A DNA stretch of 5,422 bases from Bacteroidales bacterium (GTDB lineage: Bacteria; Bacteroidota; Bacteroidia; Bacteroidales; UBA3824): contig JAEEXW010000224.1 in assembly GCA_016287995.1 (NCBI GenBank), positions 1 to 5,422 of the forward strand, in the 5' to 3' direction. The position numbers and the translations under genes were made by a program. Below the pieces are notes generated by a model that saw only the letters and a list, made by a program, of their open reading frames with translations, was not told where the DNA came from and did no database searches. Shown here piece after piece: positions 1 to 5,422 of this stretch. The first letter of the stretch is position 1, and every line of letters starts with the position of its first letter.

Positions 1-1111
1 TCAAAGTGTTAGGAGCAGTACAAATGCTATTAACATCTTTTGAAGTTTTCAGTCTTAAAAATCCCGGACGCTCCGATAAAGCCCACGCATTGTCTACCGG
101 ATTATGATTCCACTGCCAATGAAGACCGAGTTTTGAAGCGGAAAAATCATCGCTAACAACAATATTTTTTGCGGGTTGATTGCTTTTGTAGGGGCGCATT
201 GTTTCAGGCACTTTACCGTTTTCGTCGCCAATCATAGGCCAGCCGTCAATCCAGCGGCAAGGCGAAAGTGTCAAAACTCGTCCAACGCCGCCACGGTCTT
301 GAAAAATAATTCCGTACCAATCTCCGCTACCAGACTGAACTATCGTTCCTTGTCCGACGTGAGGAAAACCGCCGAAATCAGATTCTAAAATCGTTGCTTT
401 TTCGTAAGGGCCGTTGATATTGTCGGCGCGGTAACAAACCTCGCGGCGGTGTCTACCCGGAGCCCAAACGTGCGAAATCATCAAAAGGTAATATTTGCCG
501 TCTTTTTTTATCATTCGGCTGCCTTCAAGAAGTCCCGTTTCGTCTGCCTCGCGCTGAAAAATACGCTTGTAAGAGCCTTCTATAACATCAGAAAGGTCTT
601 TTTTTAGTTCCATCATTTCGCCGGTTCCGTAGATGACATAAACTCTGTCGTCATCGTCAAAAAAGAGCGAACAATCATGAAAATGTCTCATTCTTGAAAC
701 CAATTTCCACGGACCTTTTGCGGTTTCGGCAGAGCAAATGTAAGTATCGCCCATGTTTCCGGACTCGTTTGGAGCAAAAAGTGCGTAGAATTTTCCGTTA
801 TGATATTTAAGCGAAGTCGCCCATTGTCCGCGACCGTAAACCGTGCCTTCCTGCATGTCGTATTTCGGCGAATCGGTCAACTTGTCAAAAACATAACTTA
901 CTGTTTCCCAGTTTTTTAAATCTGTTGACTGCATAACCGGCGCACCCGGCATAAGGTGCATTGTGGTACTCACAAGATAAAAAGTGTCCCTGACACAAAT
1001 TACATCCGGGTCGGGAACGTCCGCCCAAAGCATCGGGTTTTCAATCTTCTCTTGTGCGGAAAGATTAACGGCAGCGCATATTGCCGCAAAAGTTGTAAGG
1101 ATTTTTTTCAT
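1..1111 (-). CDS. Secreted glycoside hydrolase family 43 (beta-xylosidase / alpha-L-arabinofuranosidase type), 3' end missing
   Basis: I read this from the reverse strand: it starts at the ATG whose complement is at 1109-1111 and stays open to the left edge, giving 370 residues. Residues 1-20 form a signal peptide (MKK, hydrophobic core, ending LSAQ), implying export to the periplasm or beyond. A five-bladed beta-propeller of family GH43 follows. The three expected acidic residues are visible: general base Asp34 in VPDPDVI, the pKa-modulating Asp146 in HDCSLFFDDDD, and the acid Glu196 in LLEGSRM. From about residue 318 (SDDFSASKLGLHWQWNHNP, then ERPGFLRLKT) a beta-sandwich begins that resembles the concanavalin-like C-terminal domain of beta-xylosidases. 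Such two-domain proteins usually have somewhat over 500 residues, so roughly 150-190 are probably missing. The layout resembles subfamily GH43_12. Family members remove arabinose or xylose side groups from plant glycans; the exact substrate cannot be read from sequence. It is divergent from the GH127-type gene. Confidence 0.93.
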   Translation of the reverse strand, partial: MKKILTTFAAICAAVNLSAQEKIENPMLWADVPDPDVICVRDTFYLVSTTMHLMPGAPVMQSTDLKNWETVSYVFDKLTDSPKYDMQEGTVYGRGQWATSLKYHNGKFYALFAPNESGNMGDTYICSAETAKGPWKLVSRMRHFHDCSLFFDDDDRVYVIYGTGEMMELKKDLSDVIEGSYKRIFQREADETGLLEGSRMIKKDGKYYLLMISHVWAPGRHRREVCYRADNINGPYEKATILESDFGGFPHVGQGTIVQSGSGDWYGIIFQDRGGVGRVLTLSPCRWIDGWPMIGDENGKVPETMRPYKSNQPAKNIVVSDDFSASKLGLHWQWNHNPVDNAWALSERPGFLRLKTSKDVNSICTAPNTL

Positions 1112-1140
1112 AATATAAATTAATTAATGATTTGATTTTA

Positions 1141-1166
1141 CAAAAGTATGAATTTTAACTGACAAA
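1141..1166 (-). promoter_or_regulatory. Candidate promoter for the GH43 gene
   Basis: Read on the minus strand, TACTTTTG at 1148-1141 is an exact match to the Bacteroidota -7 element TAnnTTTG. It lies 29 bases upstream of the GH43 ATG. The nearest TTTG that could serve as the -33 element is at 1166-1163, only 14 bases away, shorter than the usual 19-21, so the upstream half is weak. No Shine-Dalgarno sequence precedes the ATG; the leader is A/T-rich (ATTAATTTATATT), as is common in this phylum. Confidence 0.45.
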
Positions 1167-1197
1167 AAAGATGTAAGAATGTTTCAAATTTTTGTCA
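1160..1197. repeat. Inverted repeat TGACAAAAA-N20-TTTTTGTCA, possible operator
   Basis: The arms at 1160-1168 and 1189-1197 are perfect 9-bp inverted copies separated by 20 bases. The repeat sits between the candidate -7 elements of the two divergent hydrolase genes and overlaps the -33 region of the GH43 promoter. That position would suit a regulator binding as a dimer and controlling both genes. The region is very A/T-rich, and a chance match is not excluded. A function as a transcript hairpin is unlikely, because the loop is long and the arms are A/T-rich. Confidence 0.4.
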
Positions 1198-1202
1198 AAA
1201 TG

Positions 1203-1234
1203 TTGCAGTAATTCTTGGTTATGAAATATTTTTG
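1203..1234 (+). promoter_or_regulatory. Candidate promoter for the GH127/GH146 gene
   Basis: TATTTTTG at 1227-1234 matches the Bacteroidota -7 element TAnnTTTG exactly. TTG at 1203-1205 lies 21 bases upstream, within the usual spacing for the -33 element (consensus TTTG; the base before this TTG is G). Transcription would begin near 1240, leaving a leader of about 80 bases before the ATG at 1319. That leader contains a T8-CTCC-A7 run (1258-1276) that could form a weak A-U hairpin. No Shine-Dalgarno site is seen before the ATG. Confidence 0.45.
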
Positions 1235-1318
1235 AAAATTTAGGTTGTGATTGGAAGTTTTTTTTCTCCAAAAAAATATTTCTTATTACTTTTACGCCCA
1301 AAAATTATAAAACATCAC

Positions 1319-3619
1319 ATGAAAAAATTTTTGTTAATTTCCGTATTTGCGCTTTCAGCATGGCTGTCTGAGGCGCAAATCCCCGAAAAAATTTCGGCGT
1401 TCAAAATTTCTGACGTCAAACTTACTGAAAGTCAGTTCTTTAAAAATCAAAATGCTGACATTCATTACATTCTTGGTCTTGATGCCGACCGTTTGTTAGC
1501 ACCTTACATGAAAGAGGCTGGTTTAAAACCAAAAGCCGAAAACTACACAAACTGGGAAAACACAGGTCTTGACGGACACATCGGCGGACATTATCTTTCC
1601 GCACTTTCGTATATGTATGCCGCCACGCAAAACCCTGAAATCGGCGCAAGATTGGATTATTTTCTCTCGGAACTAAAACGCTGTCAAGACAAAGACGGCT
1701 ATCTTTCTGGCGTTCCGGGTGGTAGAAAAATCTGGCAGGAACTTCATGACGGAAATATTCGCGCAAACTCTTTCGGCCTTAACGACCGTTGGGTGCCGCT
1801 TTATAACATTCATAAGATTTTTGCAGGTCTAAGAGATGCGTATCTTATTGCAGGTAAGCAAGATGCAAAACAAATGCTTGTTCGTCTTACCGATTGGATG
1901 ATTTCCGTTGTTGAGAAACTCTCAGATGATGAGATTCAAAAAATGCTCGTTTCGGAACACGGCGGTTTGAACGAGACTTTTGCTGACGTTTACGGCATTA
2001 CCGGCGACAAAAAGTATTTAAAACTTGCGCATCAGTTTTCTGACAAAAAAATGCTTGACCCGCTTTTGAAAGAAGAGGACAATCTCACCGGCAAGCACGC
2101 TAACACTCAGATTCCTAAGATTATCGGTTATAAAAGAATAGCAGATTTGGAAGGTCTTCCCGATTGGGACAAAGCCTCAAAATTCTTTTGGGACGTGGTT
2201 ATCAAACAGCGCAGTGTTTCTATCGGCGGAAATTCTATGCGCGAGCATTTTAACCCGACAAACGATTTTTCGGCACTTTTGGCTTCCGAACAAGGTCCCG
2301 AAAGTTGCAACACTTATAATATGTTGCGCTTAACAAAAATGCTTTATCAGACCTCTGCCGACAAAAATTATATGGACTATTACGAGCGTGCGCTTTACAA
2401 CCATATTCTTTCGATTTTGAACCCTGTTCAAGGAGGATTTGTGTATTTTACGCCTATGCGTTCAGGACATTACAGAGTTTATTCTCAACCGCAAACTTCT
2501 ATGTGGTGCTGCGTGGGTACGGGCTTGGAAAATCCCGCACGTTACGGCGAAATGATTTACGCTCACGAGGGTAATGACGTGATTGTCAATTTGTTTATAC
2601 CGTCAGTTTTAACATTCGGCGATGTAACTTTAACGCAGACTAACAATTTTCCGCAAACGCCGTCTACCGACATTGAAATCGGCGTTAAGAGTGCTAAAAA
2701 ATTCGCTGTAAAGGTTCGTAAACCGTCTTGGTGCGATAACGTTACGGTAACTGTTAACGGACAAAAATCAGATGTTAAGGAAGAAAACGGTTATTTAGTG
2801 GTTTCGCGCAAATGGCAGAGCGGCGACAAACTTCACGTTGACCTTCCGATGCACCTTATGGCAGAAACAACTCCCGACGGCAAACCGCAATATTCGTTTC
2901 TTTACGGTCCTGTGGTTTTGGCGGCAAAGACCGGCACCGACCGTCAGGACGGAATGTATGCTGACGATTCACGCGGAGGACACATCGCAAACGGTCCTCA
3001 AATTCCTCTGTATCAAATGCCTGCTGTTATCGGGGATAAAAATTCCGTGCTTTCGCATTTGAAACCTGTTGATGGCAAACCGATGACTTTTGCGCTCACC
3101 GGTTTATCGTTGCCGCAGTTTGAAGGCATGAATTTAGTACCGTTTTACACGCTTTATGAGTGTCGTTACCAGATTTATTTCCCGCTTTATTCTGAGCAGG
3201 ATTGGGCTACTGAAAAGCAAAGAATAGCCGCTACTGAAAAAGCCGCTATGGAATTGGAACAAAACACGTTAGACAAGATTTTCTGCGGCGAACAGCAGTC
3301 CGAAAGCGACCATTTTATTCAGTCAGAATGGTCTTGGAATGGTGCTGACGGTGGTGTTCATTGGCGTACTTCACGTGTAAAGTTTGGTTACAAAATGCGT
3401 GCTGCAAACGCGAAAAAACTTGTAGTTAAAGGTTTTAATGAAGGACGTAAAATTGTGGTTGTAATCGACGGAAAAAACTTAGGAACGTTTGATTTTTCTA
3501 AAAACGGACAGTTTGAAACTGCGTTGCCGGAAGGTCTGGGCGAGGATTTCACATTGGAGTTCCGCCCCGAAGAAGGTAAAGAAACCGCAAGGGTTACTGA
3601 AATCAGAATTTTGAAATAA
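1319..3619 (+). CDS. Secreted GH127/GH146-type beta-L-arabinofuranosidase (DUF1680 superfamily)
   Basis: The protein has 766 residues from the ATG at 1319. This start is chosen over an in-frame GTG at 1247 because it opens directly on a classic signal peptide (MKKFLLISVF...SEAQ, residues 1-20). Residues about 30-530 are the (alpha/alpha)6-barrel and following beta-sandwich of the GH127/GH146 superfamily, with signatures GLDGHIGGHY (83-92), HANTQIPK (260-267) and MWCCVGTG (395-402). By alignment from memory with the Bifidobacterium enzyme HypBA1, the catalytic set is present: Glu309 as acid/base, Glu328, Cys330, Cys397 and Cys398 as zinc ligands, with Cys397 also the nucleophile. The stretch around ECRYQIYFPLY (614-624) and the C-terminal beta-rich part (about 655-766) match the extra domains common in Bacteroidota members. 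Family members release beta-linked L-arabinofuranose from plant glycans or hydroxyproline-rich glycoproteins. Membership of GH146 versus GH127 cannot be settled by eye. It is divergent from the GH43 gene and ends at a terminator. Confidence 0.93.
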   Translation: MKKFLLISVFALSAWLSEAQIPEKISAFKISDVKLTESQFFKNQNADIHYILGLDADRLLAPYMKEAGLKPKAENYTNWENTGLDGHIGGHYLSALSYMYAATQNPEIGARLDYFLSELKRCQDKDGYLSGVPGGRKIWQELHDGNIRANSFGLNDRWVPLYNIHKIFAGLRDAYLIAGKQDAKQMLVRLTDWMISVVEKLSDDEIQKMLVSEHGGLNETFADVYGITGDKKYLKLAHQFSDKKMLDPLLKEEDNLTGKHANTQIPKIIGYKRIADLEGLPDWDKASKFFWDVVIKQRSVSIGGNSMREHFNPTNDFSALLASEQGPESCNTYNMLRLTKMLYQTSADKNYMDYYERALYNHILSILNPVQGGFVYFTPMRSGHYRVYSQPQTSMWCCVGTGLENPARYGEMIYAHEGNDVIVNLFIPSVLTFGDVTLTQTNNFPQTPSTDIEIGVKSAKKFAVKVRKPSWCDNVTVTVNGQKSDVKEENGYLVVSRKWQSGDKLHVDLPMHLMAETTPDGKPQYSFLYGPVVLAAKTGTDRQDGMYADDSRGGHIANGPQIPLYQMPAVIGDKNSVLSHLKPVDGKPMTFALTGLSLPQFEGMNLVPFYTLYECRYQIYFPLYSEQDWATEKQRIAATEKAAMELEQNTLDKIFCGEQQSESDHFIQSEWSWNGADGGVHWRTSRVKFGYKMRAANAKKLVVKGFNEGRKIVVVIDGKNLGTFDFSKNGQFETALPEGLGEDFTLEFRPEEGKETARVTEIRILK

Positions 3620-3627
3620 CAAAACGG

Positions 3628-3658
3628 GAGGCTGTCTTTTTAGACAGTCTCTATTTTT
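3628..3658 (+). terminator. Rho-independent terminator after the GH127/GH146 gene
   Basis: A 10-bp stem runs from GAGGCTGTCT (3628-3637) through a TTTT loop to AGACAGTCTC (3642-3651), with one G-T pair. It is followed by TA and five Ts (3654-3658). It begins 8 bases after the stop codon at 3617-3619. It should end most hydrolase transcripts before the aldo/keto reductase gene, whose ATG lies 23 bases past the T run. Confidence 0.85.
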
Positions 3659-3681
3659 ATTAATTACATTTTTCTAAGTCT

Positions 3682-4701
3682 ATGTTAACAAATTATACTC
3701 CTAATGCTGCCCGTTATGAGACAATGACATATAACAGGGTGGGTAACAGCGGATTAAAACTGCCTGCCGTTTCGCTCGGTTTGTGGCACAATTTCGGCAC
3801 TTTTGACGATTTTGACAATATGACCGCAATGTGCACAACTGCTTTTGACCTTGGTATCACGCATTTTGACCTTGCCAACAATTACGGACCGGAATATGGT
3901 TCGGCTGAAACCAATTTCGGCAAAATCTTGAAAACGACTTTCTCTACACTTCGTGACGAATTGATTATCAGCACCAAAGCCGGTTATGATATGTGGCCCG
4001 GTCCTTACGGAAATTTCGGCAGCCGAAAATATCTCATTGCAAGTCTTGACCAAAGTTTGAAACGTCTTGGCTTGGATTATGTTGACATTTTTTATCACCA
4101 CAGACCCGACCCCGAAACGCCGCTTGAAGAAACCATGCTTGCACTTGACCAAATTGTCCGTTCAGGCAAGGCTTTATATGTCGGCATTTCAAACTATGAC
4201 GGCGCAACTTTTGCTCGTGCAGCAGCGATTTTACAAGAGTTGAAAACGCCGTTTGTCATCAATCAAAATCGTTACAGCATTTTTGACCGTACAATCGAGA
4301 AAAACGGTTTGAAAGATACCGCACAAAAACTCGGAAAAGGCATTATCGCGTTTTCACCTTTGGCGCAGGGATTGCTCACCGACCGTTATCTTAACGGCAT
4401 TCCCGAAGACAGTCGCGCCGTTAAGAGCGGTAAGTTCTTAAAAACCAAAGACATTACGGAAACAGTTTTACAAAAAGTTTCTGCCCTTAACAAAATTGCG
4501 CAAAACCACGGTTGCACGCTTTCGCAACTTGCATTGAAATGGGTTTTGAAAGACAACGCCGTTACAAGTGTTCTTATTGGAGCAAGCCGTCCGTCTCAAA
4601 TAGCAGAAAACGTTGCAATCGTCAACATTCCGCCGCTTTCAAAAGAGGAATTAGATGAAATTACTTTGATTTCAACATATCCCTGCGGCAAAAGTTTTTA
4701 A
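3682..4701 (+). CDS. gpr: Aldo/keto reductase, L-glyceraldehyde 3-phosphate reductase type (Gpr/YghZ-like)
   Basis: This is a 339-residue cytoplasmic (alpha/beta)8-barrel oxidoreductase with no signal peptide. It closely resembles E. coli YghZ/Gpr (about 346 residues), sharing SLGLWHNFG (31-39), FDLGITHFDLANNYG (55-69), ISTKAGYDMWPGPYG (96-110), SLDQSLKR (121-128), PLAQGLLT (226-233) and SVLIGASR (296-303). The aldo/keto reductase catalytic tetrad is Asp63, Tyr68, Lys99 and His140. The NAD(P)H-binding part includes GISNY (168-172) and the IGASRPSQIAEN stretch (299-310). Gpr-type enzymes use NADPH to reduce L-glyceraldehyde 3-phosphate and also act on methylglyoxal; activity here is inferred from similarity. 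The ATG at 3682 is preferred because the following NAARYETM aligns with the YghZ N-terminus; Met15 (3724) would cut off conserved residues. No Shine-Dalgarno site and no clear promoter are seen in the short gap after the upstream terminator. A broader Kv-beta-like reductase role is the main alternative. Confidence 0.88.
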   Translation: MLTNYTPNAARYETMTYNRVGNSGLKLPAVSLGLWHNFGTFDDFDNMTAMCTTAFDLGITHFDLANNYGPEYGSAETNFGKILKTTFSTLRDELIISTKAGYDMWPGPYGNFGSRKYLIASLDQSLKRLGLDYVDIFYHHRPDPETPLEETMLALDQIVRSGKALYVGISNYDGATFARAAAILQELKTPFVINQNRYSIFDRTIEKNGLKDTAQKLGKGIIAFSPLAQGLLTDRYLNGIPEDSRAVKSGKFLKTKDITETVLQKVSALNKIAQNHGCTLSQLALKWVLKDNAVTSVLIGASRPSQIAENVAIVNIPPLSKEELDEITLISTYPCGKSF

Positions 4702-4724
4702 TTTTTGTTGCAAAAATAACAAAA

Positions 4725-4759
4725 TTTGGTCATAAAGTAAGATTTTTTTGTTAACTTTG
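4725..4759 (+). promoter_or_regulatory. Candidate promoter for hemH
   Basis: TAACTTTG at 4752-4759 matches the Bacteroidota -7 element TAnnTTTG exactly, and TTTG at 4725-4728 could be the -33 element. The 23-base spacing is slightly longer than the usual 19-21. The -7 element ends 21 bases before the hemH ATG, predicting a very short leader. It lies in the 79-base gap after the aldo/keto reductase, so hemH probably has its own transcript. Confidence 0.55.
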
Positions 4760-4780
4760 CACCCTCAAATTTTGTTTACG

Positions 4781-5422
4781 ATGAAAAAACACTCCTCTAC
4801 TGCGCTTTTGATAATTAATTACGGTACGCCGGAAAAGCCTGAGAAAAAATATGTAAAAAAATTTTTGAAGGAACTTCTTAATTCCAAACATGTTATGACT
4901 ATGAATGCTTTGGGAAGAAGCCTTTTGGTGAACTGTATAATTGTACCTTTCCGCATAAAACATTCCTTGAAAATGTATAAAAACTTATACGCAAAGCACG
5001 GAATGTTGCTCAAAGATATTTCGGAAGGTTTTGTACAAAAAGTTCAAAACGTTTTGCAGGAAAAAGCCGATGTCTATCTTGCTATGACTGCGGGATTTAA
5101 TTTGGTGAAGGATGTTTTGAAAGAGATTTCCGAAAAAAATTACAGGCGTCTGATTATCGCGCCGATGTATCCGCAATACACCGAATCCACTTGGGGAAAC
5201 GCTTTGGATTCGGTTTACGGATTTTTTAAAGGTCGCTTTAACATTCCTGTAATCAATACGTTGGAGGCTTTTTATGACAAACAGCCGTATTTGGAGTCAA
5301 TGAAAAAACTTTTTGAAAAAGAACTTCAAGGCGTTGAGTTTGAAAAAATTGTTTTTTCTTACCACGGTATTCCGCTTTCGCATCCTAACTGTGAGGATTA
5401 TGTTTTTCAGTGCAAGGAGACC
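4781..5422 (+). CDS. hemH: Ferrochelatase, 3' end missing
   Basis: The ATG at 4781 opens a frame that runs without a stop to the right edge, giving 214 residues of a family that usually has about 310-370. Ferrochelatases insert Fe2+ into a porphyrin in the last steps of haem synthesis. Recognisable parts are LLIINYGTPEKP (9-20, the N-terminal signature), IIAPMYPQYTESTWGN (125-140) and IVFSYHGIP (190-198), whose His195 is the metal-inserting histidine; this last stretch fits the ferrochelatase family signature. Cys204 and Cys211 follow it. Some usual motifs are altered: the AMRYG-type motif reads AMTAG (101-105), and the segment that is normally IW..GSPL reads LYAKHGMLL (69-77). Tyr14 occupies the place where coproporphyrin ferrochelatases of Gram-positive bacteria carry a tyrosine. 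No Shine-Dalgarno site precedes the start. Whether the substrate is protoporphyrin or coproporphyrin is open. Confidence 0.87.
   Translation, partial: MKKHSSTALLIINYGTPEKPEKKYVKKFLKELLNSKHVMTMNALGRSLLVNCIIVPFRIKHSLKMYKNLYAKHGMLLKDISEGFVQKVQNVLQEKADVYLAMTAGFNLVKDVLKEISEKNYRRLIIAPMYPQYTESTWGNALDSVYGFFKGRFNIPVINTLEAFYDKQPYLESMKKLFEKELQGVEFEKIVFSYHGIPLSHPNCEDYVFQCKET

Noticed and set aside
176..388. A 70-codon plus-strand open frame.
   Set aside because: It lies entirely antisense to the well-supported GH43 gene, and its translation shows no recognisable family.
1052..1111. Possible lipoprotein signal in the GH43 leader (Cys12).
   Set aside because: The residues before Cys12 are Ala-Ala-Ile, which does not fit a lipobox. 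A type I cleavage after LSAQ at residue 20 is more convincing.
1247..1318. In-frame GTG start that would add 24 residues to the GH127/GH146 protein.
   Set aside because: The extension would place 24 residues ahead of a complete signal peptide beginning at the ATG at 1319. It also starts only 13 bases after the candidate -7 element and has no ribosome-binding signal.
1440..1766. A 108-codon minus-strand open frame; similar antisense or alternate-frame stretches occur at 2128-2313, 2838-3062 and 3754-4152.
   Set aside because: All lie inside strongly recognised genes and are expected shadows of their codon usage.
4702..4716. Small hairpin TTTTTG-TTG-CAAAAA after the aldo/keto reductase as a terminator.
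   Set aside because: The stem has a single G-C pair, and no T run follows it (TAACAAAATTTGG comes next), so it is too weak to call.
4751..5176. Several overlapping minus-strand open frames of 63-70 codons.
   Set aside because: They are antisense to the ferrochelatase frame, overlap one another, and show no conserved motif.

Overview
The window looks like chromosomal DNA from a member of the Bacteroidota, most likely a polysaccharide-degrading Bacteroidales-type organism. The evidence is threefold: signal peptides ending in Ala-Gln on two secreted glycoside hydrolases, copies of the Bacteroidota -7 promoter element TAnnTTTG upstream of three of the four genes, and start codons preceded by A/T-rich sequence rather than Shine-Dalgarno sites. 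The organism cannot be named more closely from the sequence alone.

Layout. (1) Positions 1-1111, minus strand: the first 370 residues of a secreted family-43 glycoside hydrolase, cut by the left edge of the window. (2) Positions 1112-1318: a 207-base divergent intergenic region with candidate promoters pointing both ways and a 9-bp perfect inverted repeat between them. (3) Positions 1319-3619, plus strand: a complete secreted beta-L-arabinofuranosidase-type enzyme (GH127/GH146 superfamily) with the zinc-thiolate Glu/Cys active site intact, followed by a good intrinsic terminator. (4) Positions 3682-4701, plus strand: a complete cytoplasmic aldo/keto reductase closely resembling E. coli Gpr/YghZ (L-glyceraldehyde 3-phosphate reductase). 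(5) Positions 4781-5422, plus strand: the first 214 codons of a divergent ferrochelatase (hemH), with its own candidate promoter, cut by the right edge.

How they fit together. The two divergent hydrolases form a plausible pair for releasing arabinose (and perhaps xylose) from plant polysaccharides or glycoproteins, probably under shared control from the 207-base region. No SusC/SusD-type transporter or regulator lies within view. The reductase follows the second hydrolase but is separated from it by a terminator, so a pathway link is only possible. Ferrochelatase belongs to haem synthesis and appears to be an unrelated neighbour. No mobile element, RNA gene, CRISPR array or clearly new system is visible. 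The points most worth a second look are the inverted repeat between the divergent genes and the unusual residues of the ferrochelatase.
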